Assembly: GCF_042684645.1 (NCBI RefSeq)
Contig: NZ_JBHULV010000056.1
Location: forward strand, 1-64,000
Length of the DNA: 64,000 nt
Direction: 5' to 3'
Origin: Pseudopedobacter alpinus
GTDB taxonomy: Bacteria; Bacteroidota; Bacteroidia; Sphingobacteriales; Sphingobacteriaceae
The notes below the pieces were generated by a model. It did not search any database, was not told the origin of the DNA, and saw nothing but the letters and a program-made list of their open reading frames with translations. The position numbers were made by a program, and so were the translations under genes. Shown piece by piece: positions 17,006 to 26,704 of this stretch; position 1 is the stretch's first letter; each line of letters opens with the position of its first letter.

Positions 17006-20000
17006 ATGAAGTTTAAAACTTACATTTCAATCATGGCTTATGGCTTTGTGTTTTTATTATGCTTTGCAGCAAAACAAAGTATAGCTCAAACAAAAATTAA
17101 AGTTCAAGGCATAGTAAAATCAGTTGAAGGGGAGCCGTTGCCTGGAGTTTCTGTATCTATTAAAGATACAAAAACTGGTACAACTACAGATTTAAACGGT
17201 CAATTTACCATATCGACAGAACCAGGGAAAATTTTAGTTTTTAATTACTTAGGCTTTAAAACGTTAGCTAAAGGAGTTACAGATCAAAAAGTAATGAATG
17301 TTACTTTAGAAATTGAACGTAGCTTAATGGATGAAGTGGTAGTAATTGGATACGGTACTCAAAGAAAATCTTCGGTTACAGGTGCGGTAAGTAAATTGGT
17401 AAACACCAATTTAGACGAGATTCCTACCTCCAGGTTAGACAATGCCTTAATAGGCAAAATTGCTGGGGTTAGTATCCAAAATGTAACTTCAGAAGTTGGT
17501 GCCGACCCAGTAATTAGGGTGCGTGGATTTGGCTCTATTAGTGCAAACTCTTCTCCTTTAGTAGTTGTAGATGGTTACCCAGTTCCAGACGGACTGTCTT
17601 TTGTAAACCCACAAGATGTAGAATCAATTGAAGTTCTAAAAGATGCCGCTTCTGCTGCAATTTATGGTTCAAGAGGTGCAAACGGGGTTATTTTAATTAC
17701 TACAAAACAAGGTGTTGCAGATAAACCTCGGTATTCTGTTAAAACTTTCTCGGGAATTAGAGAATCTTACGCTTTAAATCCTATTATGAGTATTACTGAA
17801 TACGCACAAGGGCTTTATAGAGAAGCTGCTTTGCGAGAGCAAGACCCTTCAGTGCCAGTAAATTCTCGTAATCTAATCACTCCAAACGAAAGAGCGATGT
17901 ATGTAATCGAGAATCAAATTTTTGGGCAACCTACTAATTGGCAAGATGTGGGTTTAAGAAACAATCCGATAATTAACAACGCTCAATTAAGTATTTCGGG
18001 CGGTAAAAAAGATTTGAAGTATTTTATTTCTGGAAATATTACACAAGACCAAGGAGTGATGAAGTTTAGCGATAATACTAGAGCTTCTTTTAGAACAAGA
18101 TTATCGGGAGATTTGAGTAAGAAAATAAAATTTAATATCAACATAAACCCTTCCTATAACGGAACTACACGGCCAGCAGCTAACTATACGGATTATTTTA
18201 GATTCTTTTCTTTCTTACCAGAAAGACATAATGATTTTACAACGGCATTTGTTCGTCAAAATCCTCAATGGGCTGGCATTAACACCGGAGACTATGCGCA
18301 AGCTCGTCATTTTAGCGGCTTAAATTATAGCGGTATGATGCCAGATGGTTCTTTATGGACAAGCTCTGGAACGGTAATTCCATGGAGTACCAATAACAAT
18401 TCGCCAATATCTATTGCCGATAGACAAGATATTACTAGAACACAATATAGAATGTTAGGAAGTGGTGATTTATCTTATGAAATTATCCCTAAATTAATTT
18501 TAAAGACATCTATAGGTGGCTATTATACCAATCAGGATGATTTAGATTTTACTTTAAGCAACGCAAGGCAAGATGGAGCGGTAAACGAAGCCGACATTAG
18601 AAACCGAGTATTTAAAGATATACTTTGGGAAAATACATTGAATTATAATTTCACAAAAAAGGACCACTCTTTTGGATTTTTAGCAGGTTTTACTACACAG
18701 CAAACTTTCACCAACTCTTCAAGATATGTGGGTAGAGATTATCCCGCCGATCAATTAAATACGCAGCCCTCCCAAATTGATTTAGCGCTGTCTGTTCCAT
18801 TCCAAGATCGCGTTGGATTAATTTCCTATTTAGGTAGGTTTAATTACGATTATAAAAGCAAATATTTATTTCAAACCAGTTTTAGGACAGATGGAAGCTC
18901 CAATTTTGCACCAGGGCGCAAGTGGGGATATTTTCCATCGGTTTCTTTAGGATGGGTAGCTAGTAACGAAGATTTTTTAAAAGACGCCAGATGGTTAAGT
19001 AATTTAAAATTAAGGTCAAGTTATGGCGCAACGGGTAATAACAGAATCAATAGTTTTGCTTTTACCAACTTACTTTATCCATCTAATTATTCTTTTGGTG
19101 GTGGCACCGGATCACTTGGTTTAGGTTTATCTCCAAATGGAACAGTTTTAGCGAACCCAAACATTACTTGGGAACGCACATTTGCCTATAATACAGGTTT
19201 AGATTTAAGTGTTTTAAACAATCGTTTTGGTTTAACCGTAGAATATTATAGTTCTACTACAGATCGTTTATTATATAACCAAGCGGTACCAGCCATTACA
19301 GGTTCTAATGAGTATGTTAATAACGTAGGTAAAGTCAGAAATCGTGGTTTAGAGTTTGAAATTACTTCAAACAATTACCGATCTAAAAATTTTGAATGGT
19401 CAACAAGTGCAAACATATCTGCAAATAGAAATACCTTACTGGCTTTAGGTGGCGAGCCTTTTCAAAACAATTTTGGCGAACGTAACGAGATCTACTCGGC
19501 TGTGGTAGGTAAACAAGCCATTCAGTATTTAGGCTTTAAAACAGATGGTATATGGACTTCACAAACTCAAATAGATGAAGCTAGAGCTGCCGGTCAATCT
19601 TCTTTGTTAGCTAGGTATTATACACCGGGTGGGTTAAAATTTGTAGATGTTAATGCAGATGGCATTATAGATAATAACGATAGAACAACCATTGGCTCCC
19701 CCTTTCCCGATTTTTTATGGGGAGTAACAAATACGTTAAAATATAAAAGTTTTGATTTAAGTGTTTCAATTCAAGGTTCGCAAGGTGGGCAGTTGGTTAA
19801 TGGAGATTATAATTATTTAGAAACTAAAAGACTAAATAAAAATTTCAATAATGAGAACAGATGGATTAGTGAGCAATTCCCAGGCGATGGTAAAACCCCC
19901 TATAACGATTTTGGGTTTAACGGAATGCTAACAGATTTTGTTGTGGAAGATGCTTCTTACGCGTCTATTAGAAACGTGATTATAGGATACGGACTACCAA

Positions 20001-20212
20001 CAAAATTCACCAAAAAAGCAAAAATTAGCAATATGCGTGTTTATGCTTCGGCAGAAAACCTATTGTATTTTATGGGGAAAAATTATAGAGGAATCAATCC
20101 TGAGGCTAGAACAACTTCTTCGGCTTATGCCTCGCCACTTATTGATGGTTACCAAAGAGGTGCATTCCCAATAATGCGTACGATAACTTTTGGTTTAGAT
20201 TTTACTTTTTAA
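17006..20212 (+). CDS. SusC-like TonB-dependent outer-membrane transporter
   Basis: A 1068-residue outer-membrane transporter that, with its SusD partner, imports oligosaccharides using TonB energy. It has a signal peptide (about 28 residues, ending SIAQ). A carboxypeptidase-regulatory-like beta-sandwich follows (about 32-110, VKSVEGEPLPGVSVSIKDT), then a TonB box region (DEVVVIGYGTQRKSSVTGAV), a plug domain (about 120-230) and a 22-stranded barrel ending in Phe. It is 16 bases from the SusD gene. Lyases downstream indicate an acidic (uronate) glycan as substrate. Confidence 0.95.
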   Translation: MKFKTYISIMAYGFVFLLCFAAKQSIAQTKIKVQGIVKSVEGEPLPGVSVSIKDTKTGTTTDLNGQFTISTEPGKILVFNYLGFKTLAKGVTDQKVMNVTLEIERSLMDEVVVIGYGTQRKSSVTGAVSKLVNTNLDEIPTSRLDNALIGKIAGVSIQNVTSEVGADPVIRVRGFGSISANSSPLVVVDGYPVPDGLSFVNPQDVESIEVLKDAASAAIYGSRGANGVILITTKQGVADKPRYSVKTFSGIRESYALNPIMSITEYAQGLYREAALREQDPSVPVNSRNLITPNERAMYVIENQIFGQPTNWQDVGLRNNPIINNAQLSISGGKKDLKYFISGNITQDQGVMKFSDNTRASFRTRLSGDLSKKIKFNININPSYNGTTRPAANYTDYFRFFSFLPERHNDFTTAFVRQNPQWAGINTGDYAQARHFSGLNYSGMMPDGSLWTSSGTVIPWSTNNNSPISIADRQDITRTQYRMLGSGDLSYEIIPKLILKTSIGGYYTNQDDLDFTLSNARQDGAVNEADIRNRVFKDILWENTLNYNFTKKDHSFGFLAGFTTQQTFTNSSRYVGRDYPADQLNTQPSQIDLALSVPFQDRVGLISYLGRFNYDYKSKYLFQTSFRTDGSSNFAPGRKWGYFPSVSLGWVASNEDFLKDARWLSNLKLRSSYGATGNNRINSFAFTNLLYPSNYSFGGGTGSLGLGLSPNGTVLANPNITWERTFAYNTGLDLSVLNNRFGLTVEYYSSTTDRLLYNQAVPAITGSNEYVNNVGKVRNRGLEFEITSNNYRSKNFEWSTSANISANRNTLLALGGEPFQNNFGERNEIYSAVVGKQAIQYLGFKTDGIWTSQTQIDEARAAGQSSLLARYYTPGGLKFVDVNADGIIDNNDRTTIGSPFPDFLWGVTNTLKYKSFDLSVSIQGSQGGQLVNGDYNYLETKRLNKNFNNENRWISEQFPGDGKTPYNDFGFNGMLTDFVVEDASYASIRNVIIGYGLPTKFTKKAKISNMRVYASAENLLYFMGKNYRGINPEARTTSSAYASPLIDGYQRGAFPIMRTITFGLDFTF

Positions 20213-20228
20213 GTTAATTATAAAGGAT

Positions 20229-21818
20229 ATGAAAAAGATTAAATACATATTATTAGCCGCTGTACTTTCATTTACAGTAACATCTTGCGAAAAAATTATC
20301 GAGATAGATCCAATATCTAACGTAGGTGCAGATGCCTTTTATCGTAACTTTACAGAAGTTAATACGGCATTATCTGGATGTTACGGAGGTTTACATGGTC
20401 CATTGTATAACGAATGGATGTTCACCGAATTACGTGGAGACAATACTAAACAAGGTTTAGCTACAAGTTCGGCCGTTCAAAATATAGAATTTAACGAATT
20501 GGATATGTTTGTTTTAAACAGTACACATCCACAAGTTTACAATTACTGGTTAGCAACCTATAAAAATATTAGAGCTATAAACTTTGTACTAGCTAGCTTA
20601 GGTGTAACCTATAGCAATGGGCAAATTACAGTTGAACAAGGAACTGCAACGTTAACCTCAGCACAAAAAAATCAAATTATTGGCGAAGCTTTATTTTTAA
20701 GATCTTATCACTATTTCAATTTAGTAAGATTGTTTGGTGGTGTAGCTGCCGTAACCGCTCCGGTTGCTCCAGAAACATCTAAACAAATCAATAGAAATAC
20801 AGTTGCCGAGTGTTTTCAACTAATTACTGCCGATTTAAATTTGGCTAAAGATTTATTGCCAACAAATACTTTTAACACCATTGCTAACGCTAATTTGGGT
20901 AGGGCAAATGCTTGGGCTGCTAAATCTTTATTAGCTAAGGTTTACCTTACTTTAAACAGAAATTCTGAAGCATTACCATTATTAAACGATGTAATTAATA
21001 ACAGTGGTTATGGTTTGTTAAATAGCTATGCCGATGTTTTCTCTATTGGTAATGAGATGAATAGAGAAATTATTTTTGCAGTAAGGTACAAAGCTGGTGG
21101 CTTAGGAATTGGTTCTCCATTTGCAAATTTATTTGCACCATCCGGTAGCGGTAATGCAGTAATAAATAACGATGGTAATGGTTTTAATTTTCCTACCGAG
21201 AGTATAAAAAATGCATACATTACACCAGTTTCAGGTTTTTCTGATAATAGAAAAGCCGTTAATATTGCCCAGTTTACCGCATCTAGACCTTATACCAGAA
21301 AATACTTATCTCAAGTAATTAATAGATATGATGCGGAGAATGATTTTCCTGTAATTCGTTTTGCCGATGTTTTATTAATGAAAGCAGAGGCTGTAGGTTT
21401 TGATGGGGCCGCTGGGTCATCTGTAACCCTTATTAATCAGGTAAGAGAAAGAGCAGGAGCGGGAGATTTTTCTGGATCAGGTTCTTTTACTTCGGCATTT
21501 TTCGTTTATCCCGCATCTGGTGCAGGTGCCATTACTGATGCTGCTTCCTTTAAAACTGCTTTATTTAAAGAAAGGAGATTAGAATTAGCTTTCGAAAATC
21601 AACGTTATTTTGATATCATACGTACTGGCGATGGAGCTAATGTGATTAAAAATCATATTGCAGAAGAGTACGATGTTCATTATAGAAATTATCGTCCAGT
21701 TTTAACTTTAGACTTTATTCAGTCTAATATAACAACAGATAAATTATTGTTACCTATTCCACAGCGGGAGATAGATACCAATGATCAAATTGTTATAGCG
21801 CAAAACCCAGGATATTAA
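20229..21818 (+). CDS. SusD-like surface glycan-binding lipoprotein
   Basis: A 529-residue RagB/SusD-family lipoprotein that caps the SusC barrel and binds glycan at the cell surface. The lipoprotein signal ends at TVTSC (Cys about residue 20), followed by acidic residues that may favour surface export. Family features include a helical TPR-like region (GEALFLRSYHYFNLVRLFG), the FADVLLMKAEA motif and the C-terminal LLPIPQREIDTN. The length is normal. It is cotranscribed with the transporter 16 bases upstream and the lipoprotein gene 23 bases downstream. Confidence 0.94.
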   Translation: MKKIKYILLAAVLSFTVTSCEKIIEIDPISNVGADAFYRNFTEVNTALSGCYGGLHGPLYNEWMFTELRGDNTKQGLATSSAVQNIEFNELDMFVLNSTHPQVYNYWLATYKNIRAINFVLASLGVTYSNGQITVEQGTATLTSAQKNQIIGEALFLRSYHYFNLVRLFGGVAAVTAPVAPETSKQINRNTVAECFQLITADLNLAKDLLPTNTFNTIANANLGRANAWAAKSLLAKVYLTLNRNSEALPLLNDVINNSGYGLLNSYADVFSIGNEMNREIIFAVRYKAGGLGIGSPFANLFAPSGSGNAVINNDGNGFNFPTESIKNAYITPVSGFSDNRKAVNIAQFTASRPYTRKYLSQVINRYDAENDFPVIRFADVLLMKAEAVGFDGAAGSSVTLINQVRERAGAGDFSGSGSFTSAFFVYPASGAGAITDAASFKTALFKERRLELAFENQRYFDIIRTGDGANVIKNHIAEEYDVHYRNYRPVLTLDFIQSNITTDKLLLPIPQREIDTNDQIVIAQNPGY

Positions 21819-21841
21819 ATCATTTTTTAAATAAAAAGATT

Positions 21842-23149
21842 ATGAAAATTTTAAATAAAAATATCTTTTACACTTTTACAATCATTATACTAGGTTTTTT
21901 AGCATGTAAAAAAGATAAAACAACCAATGGTTTAAATTTAAAAGACAATGTTACCGCTTCAGATTATGTTTATAATCTGGCTACTAAAAATTTAACACCA
22001 AGTGCTAGTATTGCAATTAATGTTAAATCTGAGGTAGGTGTAAAATTTGTTTACAACTATTTAATGAGAACTGGTCTTCCAGATTCCTTAATTAATATTA
22101 CATACGCTACTGCCGATAATCAAAAGGATTTAAACATAGATATACTTGCTAATATATTTGAACAAACAAATATGACAAATGCTAGCGGTATAAAATCAAT
22201 GATAAAAAGGTTAGATAATAGTTCTGACGAAGCAATTATTAAGTTAACATCTTTTCAGCCACCATTGCCAATCTTAGCAAACTTCCCGGCTAGTAAACTG
22301 CCCGATGCTAATGATAAAATTTTGATTACCGGTAATGCTTCGTCTGAAACGGGTTTAAATAAAATCGAGATTTTGGACGATTCATCAGGTTCTTTTACTG
22401 TTGTTACCACAATTGATAATTTAAACGGAGCTAAAACTTATGATGTTAATTACGATTATACCTACAGAGCAAATACTGCAAATGTAAAATTGATAGTTTA
22501 TGATACTTTTGGAATTACCGCAGAAGTTATCATCAGCGTACCCGCTTTGCCTTATACTTTGTACCAAAATATAAGCATGGGTTCGCAAGGTACAGCTACA
22601 GAAACTGTTTTAAATAATCATTTCTTTACAGTTTCAGGCTTAACAGCTGGTACTTGCGATTTGCCAACCAATGAAACTGCCTTAGATTTTCTATACTACG
22701 GAACAAATAACGGAGGAACATTTTATGCACCAACCAACGTAACTAATGTACAAAATAATTTCAGGTGTAATGGCGTAAATAATTATTGGGCACCAAATGC
22801 AGCATCGTTAAAACCTACTCGTTTTAGAGTTTTAGTACCTGATAATGGTGGCGCTATTGACGCATTATATGCCAAATTTAATGCAAATACCATTGCTGAT
22901 TTAAATGATGATGGGTTTTTTAATGGTATATCAGTTCCAGGTGGAAGTACCGCTAGGTTTGGACCTACAATTTCTCCAAGTACAACTGCCATTTTTAATG
23001 CCACTACAGCTTATTTAATATGGGTTAGAGTTCCAACAACTCCCGCAGCAACGGTATATAAAAATTGTATTATCAGAGTTAGAGAAGGGGTTAACGCTTC
23101 AACGGCAGCGCTTTCTACTATCAAATTTGATATTTACGTTCAAAAATAA
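21842..23149 (+). CDS. Surface lipoprotein in the SusE/F position
   Basis: A 435-residue protein with a lipoprotein signal (GFLAC, Cys about residue 21). It occupies the usual place of a SusE/F-type surface glycan-binding protein, 23 bases after SusD. The middle (about 140-235) looks like an Ig-like domain (DANDKILITGNASSETGLNKIEI). The C-terminal third is beta-rich with many aromatic residues that could bind sugar. I recognise no named family. A strong terminator follows, so the SusC-SusD-lipoprotein unit ends here. Confidence 0.8.
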   Translation: MKILNKNIFYTFTIIILGFLACKKDKTTNGLNLKDNVTASDYVYNLATKNLTPSASIAINVKSEVGVKFVYNYLMRTGLPDSLINITYATADNQKDLNIDILANIFEQTNMTNASGIKSMIKRLDNSSDEAIIKLTSFQPPLPILANFPASKLPDANDKILITGNASSETGLNKIEILDDSSGSFTVVTTIDNLNGAKTYDVNYDYTYRANTANVKLIVYDTFGITAEVIISVPALPYTLYQNISMGSQGTATETVLNNHFFTVSGLTAGTCDLPTNETALDFLYYGTNNGGTFYAPTNVTNVQNNFRCNGVNNYWAPNAASLKPTRFRVLVPDNGGAIDALYAKFNANTIADLNDDGFFNGISVPGGSTARFGPTISPSTTAIFNATTAYLIWVRVPTTPAATVYKNCIIRVREGVNASTAALSTIKFDIYVQK

Positions 23150-23167
23150 ATTATAATTGGATCATTT

Positions 23168-23205
23168 AAGTACAGAGGTTTTTATCATCCCTCTGTACTT
23201 TTCTG
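23168..23205 (+). terminator. Terminator of the SusC/SusD/lipoprotein operon
   Basis: AAGTACAGAGG (23168-23178) pairs perfectly with CCTCTGTACTT (23190-23200) around an 11-base loop, followed by a short T-rich tail. Confidence 0.8.
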
Positions 23206-23268
23206 TTTTAGGCTATTGTTAATTGTTTACACCTAGTCTAACGCTTTAAAAATATCGCTTCAAAATTT

Positions 23269-24021
23269 ATGAAAAAAATATACTTAATAATGGTACTTTT
23301 CTCAGGTGCTTGTAGCGCAGAAAAAAGTATAACGGCGCAACAAACGAAATATCCGTCTCAGGTATTAAACTTAACAAACTGGAAGTTAAATACCCCTGTA
23401 GATACACAAAAACCTGGAAATGTAAATAGTTATCAGCAACAAGAGTTAACTACTTTTTCAGATCCAAATTGGTTTCACTTAAATCAAAAAAAAGATGGTG
23501 TAGTTTTTAAAGCCAACGCTGGTGGAGTTACTACCTCTGGTTCTGGTTATCCTCGTAGCGAGTTAAGAGAGATGACAGCAAATGGAACTAAAAATGCTTC
23601 TTGGGGTTCTTCTTCTGGTGTACATTCCCTGTTTATTGAACAAGCTATTACTCATTTGCCAGATGTAAAACCACATATTGTTGTGGGGCAAATACATGAT
23701 GCAAACGATGATGTTATTGTTTTTAGGTTAGAGCGTAAAAAATTATTTATCGATTTAAATGGCGATGATGGACCAACGTTGGATAATAATTATACCCTTG
23801 GTAGAAAGTTTACTGTAATGTTTAAAGTGCATGATAATAAAGTGGATTGTTATTATAACGATGCCCTTGTTTACACTTATAATACTACATTTTCTGGTGC
23901 TTATTTTAAAGCAGGTGCTTATGTTCAATCATCCTGTAAAGGAAAAAAGAAAGTAACTAATGAAAGTTGCGACGCTTACGGGGAAATGGAAATTTATAAG
24001 CTATGGGTTAAACATGAGTAG
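23269..24021 (+). CDS. Polysaccharide lyase family 7 (alginate lyase), exported
   Basis: A 250-residue secreted lyase made of one PL7 jelly-roll domain. All three family motifs are visible: RSELREM (about residues 101-107), QIH (about 143-145) and YFKAGAYVQ (about 214-222). PL7 enzymes cut alginate by beta-elimination; the QIH form is usually linked with guluronate-containing substrates. The N-terminus is hydrophobic with a Cys at about residue 15 (SGAC), so it may be a lipoprotein. It has its own terminator and is separated by one from the upstream operon, so it is probably transcribed alone. Confidence 0.93.
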   Translation: MKKIYLIMVLFSGACSAEKSITAQQTKYPSQVLNLTNWKLNTPVDTQKPGNVNSYQQQELTTFSDPNWFHLNQKKDGVVFKANAGGVTTSGSGYPRSELREMTANGTKNASWGSSSGVHSLFIEQAITHLPDVKPHIVVGQIHDANDDVIVFRLERKKLFIDLNGDDGPTLDNNYTLGRKFTVMFKVHDNKVDCYYNDALVYTYNTTFSGAYFKAGAYVQSSCKGKKKVTNESCDAYGEMEIYKLWVKHE

Positions 24022-24060
24022 TGGCACCTCTAAATTTTATGATGATTAATGTTGTTAAAA

Positions 24061-24093
24061 CTCAAAATTCTTTCGATAAAGTTTTGAGCTTTT
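24061..24093 (+). terminator. Terminator after the PL7 gene
   Basis: CTCAAAA (24061-24067) pairs with TTTTGAG (24082-24088) and CTTT with AAAG inside, leaving a small bulge; a five-T run follows the C after the stem. Confidence 0.75.
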
Positions 24094-24241
24094 TGCAGAA
24101 AGAATCTGTTTTTTCCTACAAATATAGCTTCCATCAATGTTACGTTAAGATTTATGGCCAATTCTTTAAAATTTTCACCCAACTGGGTGTCTAATATAGT
24201 TTACTTTAGCAACACCAAATTATTATAAAATCATAAATTTA

Positions 24242-26701
24242 ATGAAGCGAATAATTGTACTTCCAGTAATACTTTTTGTATTTACAATCTTTAGTAGTAA
24301 TGCGCAACAATCTCAAAGACTCAATAACGATTGGGAATTTTTGAAGAGCGATTTAGGAGGTGTATGGGAAGCTGTTCGTCCTGTGGTTGCTGGCAGTTCT
24401 GAAAGTGTGCCACTTTGGACAAAAATAAATTTGCCCCATAGTTTTAATGCAGAAGATGCAGTTGACCCAGATGTTAATTACTATCAAGGTGCGGGCTGGT
24501 ATCGTAAAAATCTTAAAATTGAAAACCCTTACAATAACGGACGTACCATTTTACATTTTGAAGGTGCAGGGCAAAAAACTGCCGTTTATGTTTATAACAC
24601 AAAAGTAGCAGAGCATGTTGGTGGTTATGATGAATGGACAGTTGATATTACTGACGCTGTTGCAGATTTTAAAAAAGACTCTGCATTTACAAAACGCTTT
24701 GCAGGTAAAATTCCTATTGCTATCCGTACAGATAATACCAGAGATTTAGAAATGATGCCCTCAGATTTATCAGATTTTAATGTTTATGGAGGCATTTACA
24801 GGTACTTAAATTTGGTTTATACACCATCTTTAAGTTTTGATAAGGTTTTTGCTTTGGCCGAAGTTGATGCTGCTGGTAAATTAGGAAGTCTAAAAATATT
24901 TTCAAGGTTTTATAATCCTAAAAATATAAATAACGCTAAAGTCAACATTAAAGTAACAGACCCTAATGGTAAAATTATCAGCGAAAGCGGAAAACAATTT
25001 AGCGATTTAAAATTACAGGAAGAGATAGCACAAATACAAGTTAAGAAACCAATTTTATGGTCGCCAAATGCTCCAAACTTGTATTTAGTGGAAGTAACTG
25101 TTGAACAAAATGGAGAGAAAGCAACTCACAATGAAAATGTAGGTTTCCGCAATTTTGAGTTTGTTAAAAAAGGTCCATTTATGCTAAACGGAAAACGTTT
25201 GCTTTTAAGAGGAACCCACAGACATGAAGACCATGCCGGTGTTGCAGCTGCAATGACGGAGGAAATGATTCGCACAGAAATGCAAATGATGAAAGATATG
25301 GGCGTAAACTTTATTCGTTTAGGTCATTATCAACAATCACGTATTGTATTAAATCTTTGCGATAGTTTAGGGATTTTAGTTTGGGAAGAAATTCCTTGGT
25401 GCCGTGGTGGTTTAGGTGGTGAAGTTTATAAAGAGCAAGGAAAAAGAATGCTTACCAACATGATTGAACAGCATTATAACCATCCTTCGGTTATTATTTG
25501 GGGTTTAGGGAATGAAAACGATTGGCCTAATGATTTTTCTACTTTCGACAAAAATGAAATTAGAGCTTACATGAGCGAATTGAATGATTTAAGCCATAAA
25601 TTAGACATTACGCGTAAAACTGCTATTCGTCGTTGCGATTTTTGTAAGGATATTGTAGATGTTTATTCCCCATCAATTTGGGCAGGTTGGTACCGTGGTA
25701 TTTATACCGAATACAAAGAAATATCCAAAAAAGAATTTGATACCGTTGACCGTTTTTTACATGTAGAATGGGGTGGAGATAGTCATGCCGGTCGGCATTC
25801 AGAATCTCCGGATGATGCGCTAAGCAAAGTAAAAAAAGCTGGTAACGGAGACGAAAGAGCTGGAGATGCGTCACTTTATGGCGGTGGTGCAAGGGTTTCT
25901 AAAGATGGCGATTGGAGCGAATCGTACATCTGTAACCTGATAGATTGGCATTTAAAAGAGCAAGAAACCATGCCTTGGTTAAGCGGTACAGCTTATTGGC
26001 CATTTAAAGATTTTTCTACGCCGGTACGTCCAGAAAACCCAGTTCCTTACATGAACCAAAAAGGTGTGGTAGAAAGAGATTTTACAAAAAAGGAAGCTTA
26101 TTATGTTTTTCAATCGTATTGGACAAATAATTTAATGGCTCATATTTATGGGCACAGTTGGCCAGTACGTTGGGGCAATACAGGTGAAACCAGAATGGTT
26201 AAAGTATATTCAAATGCTGATGAAGCAGAGCTATTTGTAAACGGCAAAAGCCAAGGAGTAAAAAAACGAAACAGTCAAGATTTTCCTGCAGCTGGCTTAC
26301 GCTGGATGGTAAAATACAAAGAAGGCACAAATACCATAAAAGTAATTGCGAAAAGGGGAAAAGAAACTGTAATTGATGAAATAACGCAGCAATACCAAAC
26401 AGATAAATGGGGTAAACCAGCCAAATTGGTTTTACAAAAAACAGTTGATGCGGATGGCAAAATAACTATTGAAGCTAAATTATTAGACGCCAATAATGTA
26501 TTGTGTTTAGATGCAAGAGATTATGTTGAGTTTGGTTTAACCGGAGACGGAGAATTGATTGATAACCAAGGCACATCCTCTGGGTCTCGAAAAGTACAGT
26601 TATACAATGGTAGGGCGGTAATTAGTTTATTTACTAATGGCGGAAAAAGTGTTGCAACTGTAAAATCAGTTGGAATACCAACAGCGTTTATAAACTTATA
26701 A
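24242..26701 (+). CDS. Glycoside hydrolase family 2 (beta-galactosidase/glucuronidase type)
   Basis: An 819-residue exported GH2 enzyme with a signal peptide ending SNAQ at about residue 21. Domains in order are the sugar-binding jelly roll (LPHSFNAEDAV... GWYRKNL), an Ig-like sandwich, a TIM barrel and a C-terminal domain. The acid/base Glu is in GLGNENDWP and the likely nucleophile Glu in HVEWGGD. GH2 members act on beta-galactosides, beta-glucuronides or beta-mannosides, and the sequence alone does not settle which. It is followed after 3 bases by the PF05426 lyase gene and is coupled to it. Its presence beside alginate lyases is unusual. Confidence 0.9.
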   Translation: MKRIIVLPVILFVFTIFSSNAQQSQRLNNDWEFLKSDLGGVWEAVRPVVAGSSESVPLWTKINLPHSFNAEDAVDPDVNYYQGAGWYRKNLKIENPYNNGRTILHFEGAGQKTAVYVYNTKVAEHVGGYDEWTVDITDAVADFKKDSAFTKRFAGKIPIAIRTDNTRDLEMMPSDLSDFNVYGGIYRYLNLVYTPSLSFDKVFALAEVDAAGKLGSLKIFSRFYNPKNINNAKVNIKVTDPNGKIISESGKQFSDLKLQEEIAQIQVKKPILWSPNAPNLYLVEVTVEQNGEKATHNENVGFRNFEFVKKGPFMLNGKRLLLRGTHRHEDHAGVAAAMTEEMIRTEMQMMKDMGVNFIRLGHYQQSRIVLNLCDSLGILVWEEIPWCRGGLGGEVYKEQGKRMLTNMIEQHYNHPSVIIWGLGNENDWPNDFSTFDKNEIRAYMSELNDLSHKLDITRKTAIRRCDFCKDIVDVYSPSIWAGWYRGIYTEYKEISKKEFDTVDRFLHVEWGGDSHAGRHSESPDDALSKVKKAGNGDERAGDASLYGGGARVSKDGDWSESYICNLIDWHLKEQETMPWLSGTAYWPFKDFSTPVRPENPVPYMNQKGVVERDFTKKEAYYVFQSYWTNNLMAHIYGHSWPVRWGNTGETRMVKVYSNADEAELFVNGKSQGVKKRNSQDFPAAGLRWMVKYKEGTNTIKVIAKRGKETVIDEITQQYQTDKWGKPAKLVLQKTVDADGKITIEAKLLDANNVLCLDARDYVEFGLTGDGELIDNQGTSSGSRKVQLYNGRAVISLFTNGGKSVATVKSVGIPTAFINL

Positions 26702-26704
26702 ATT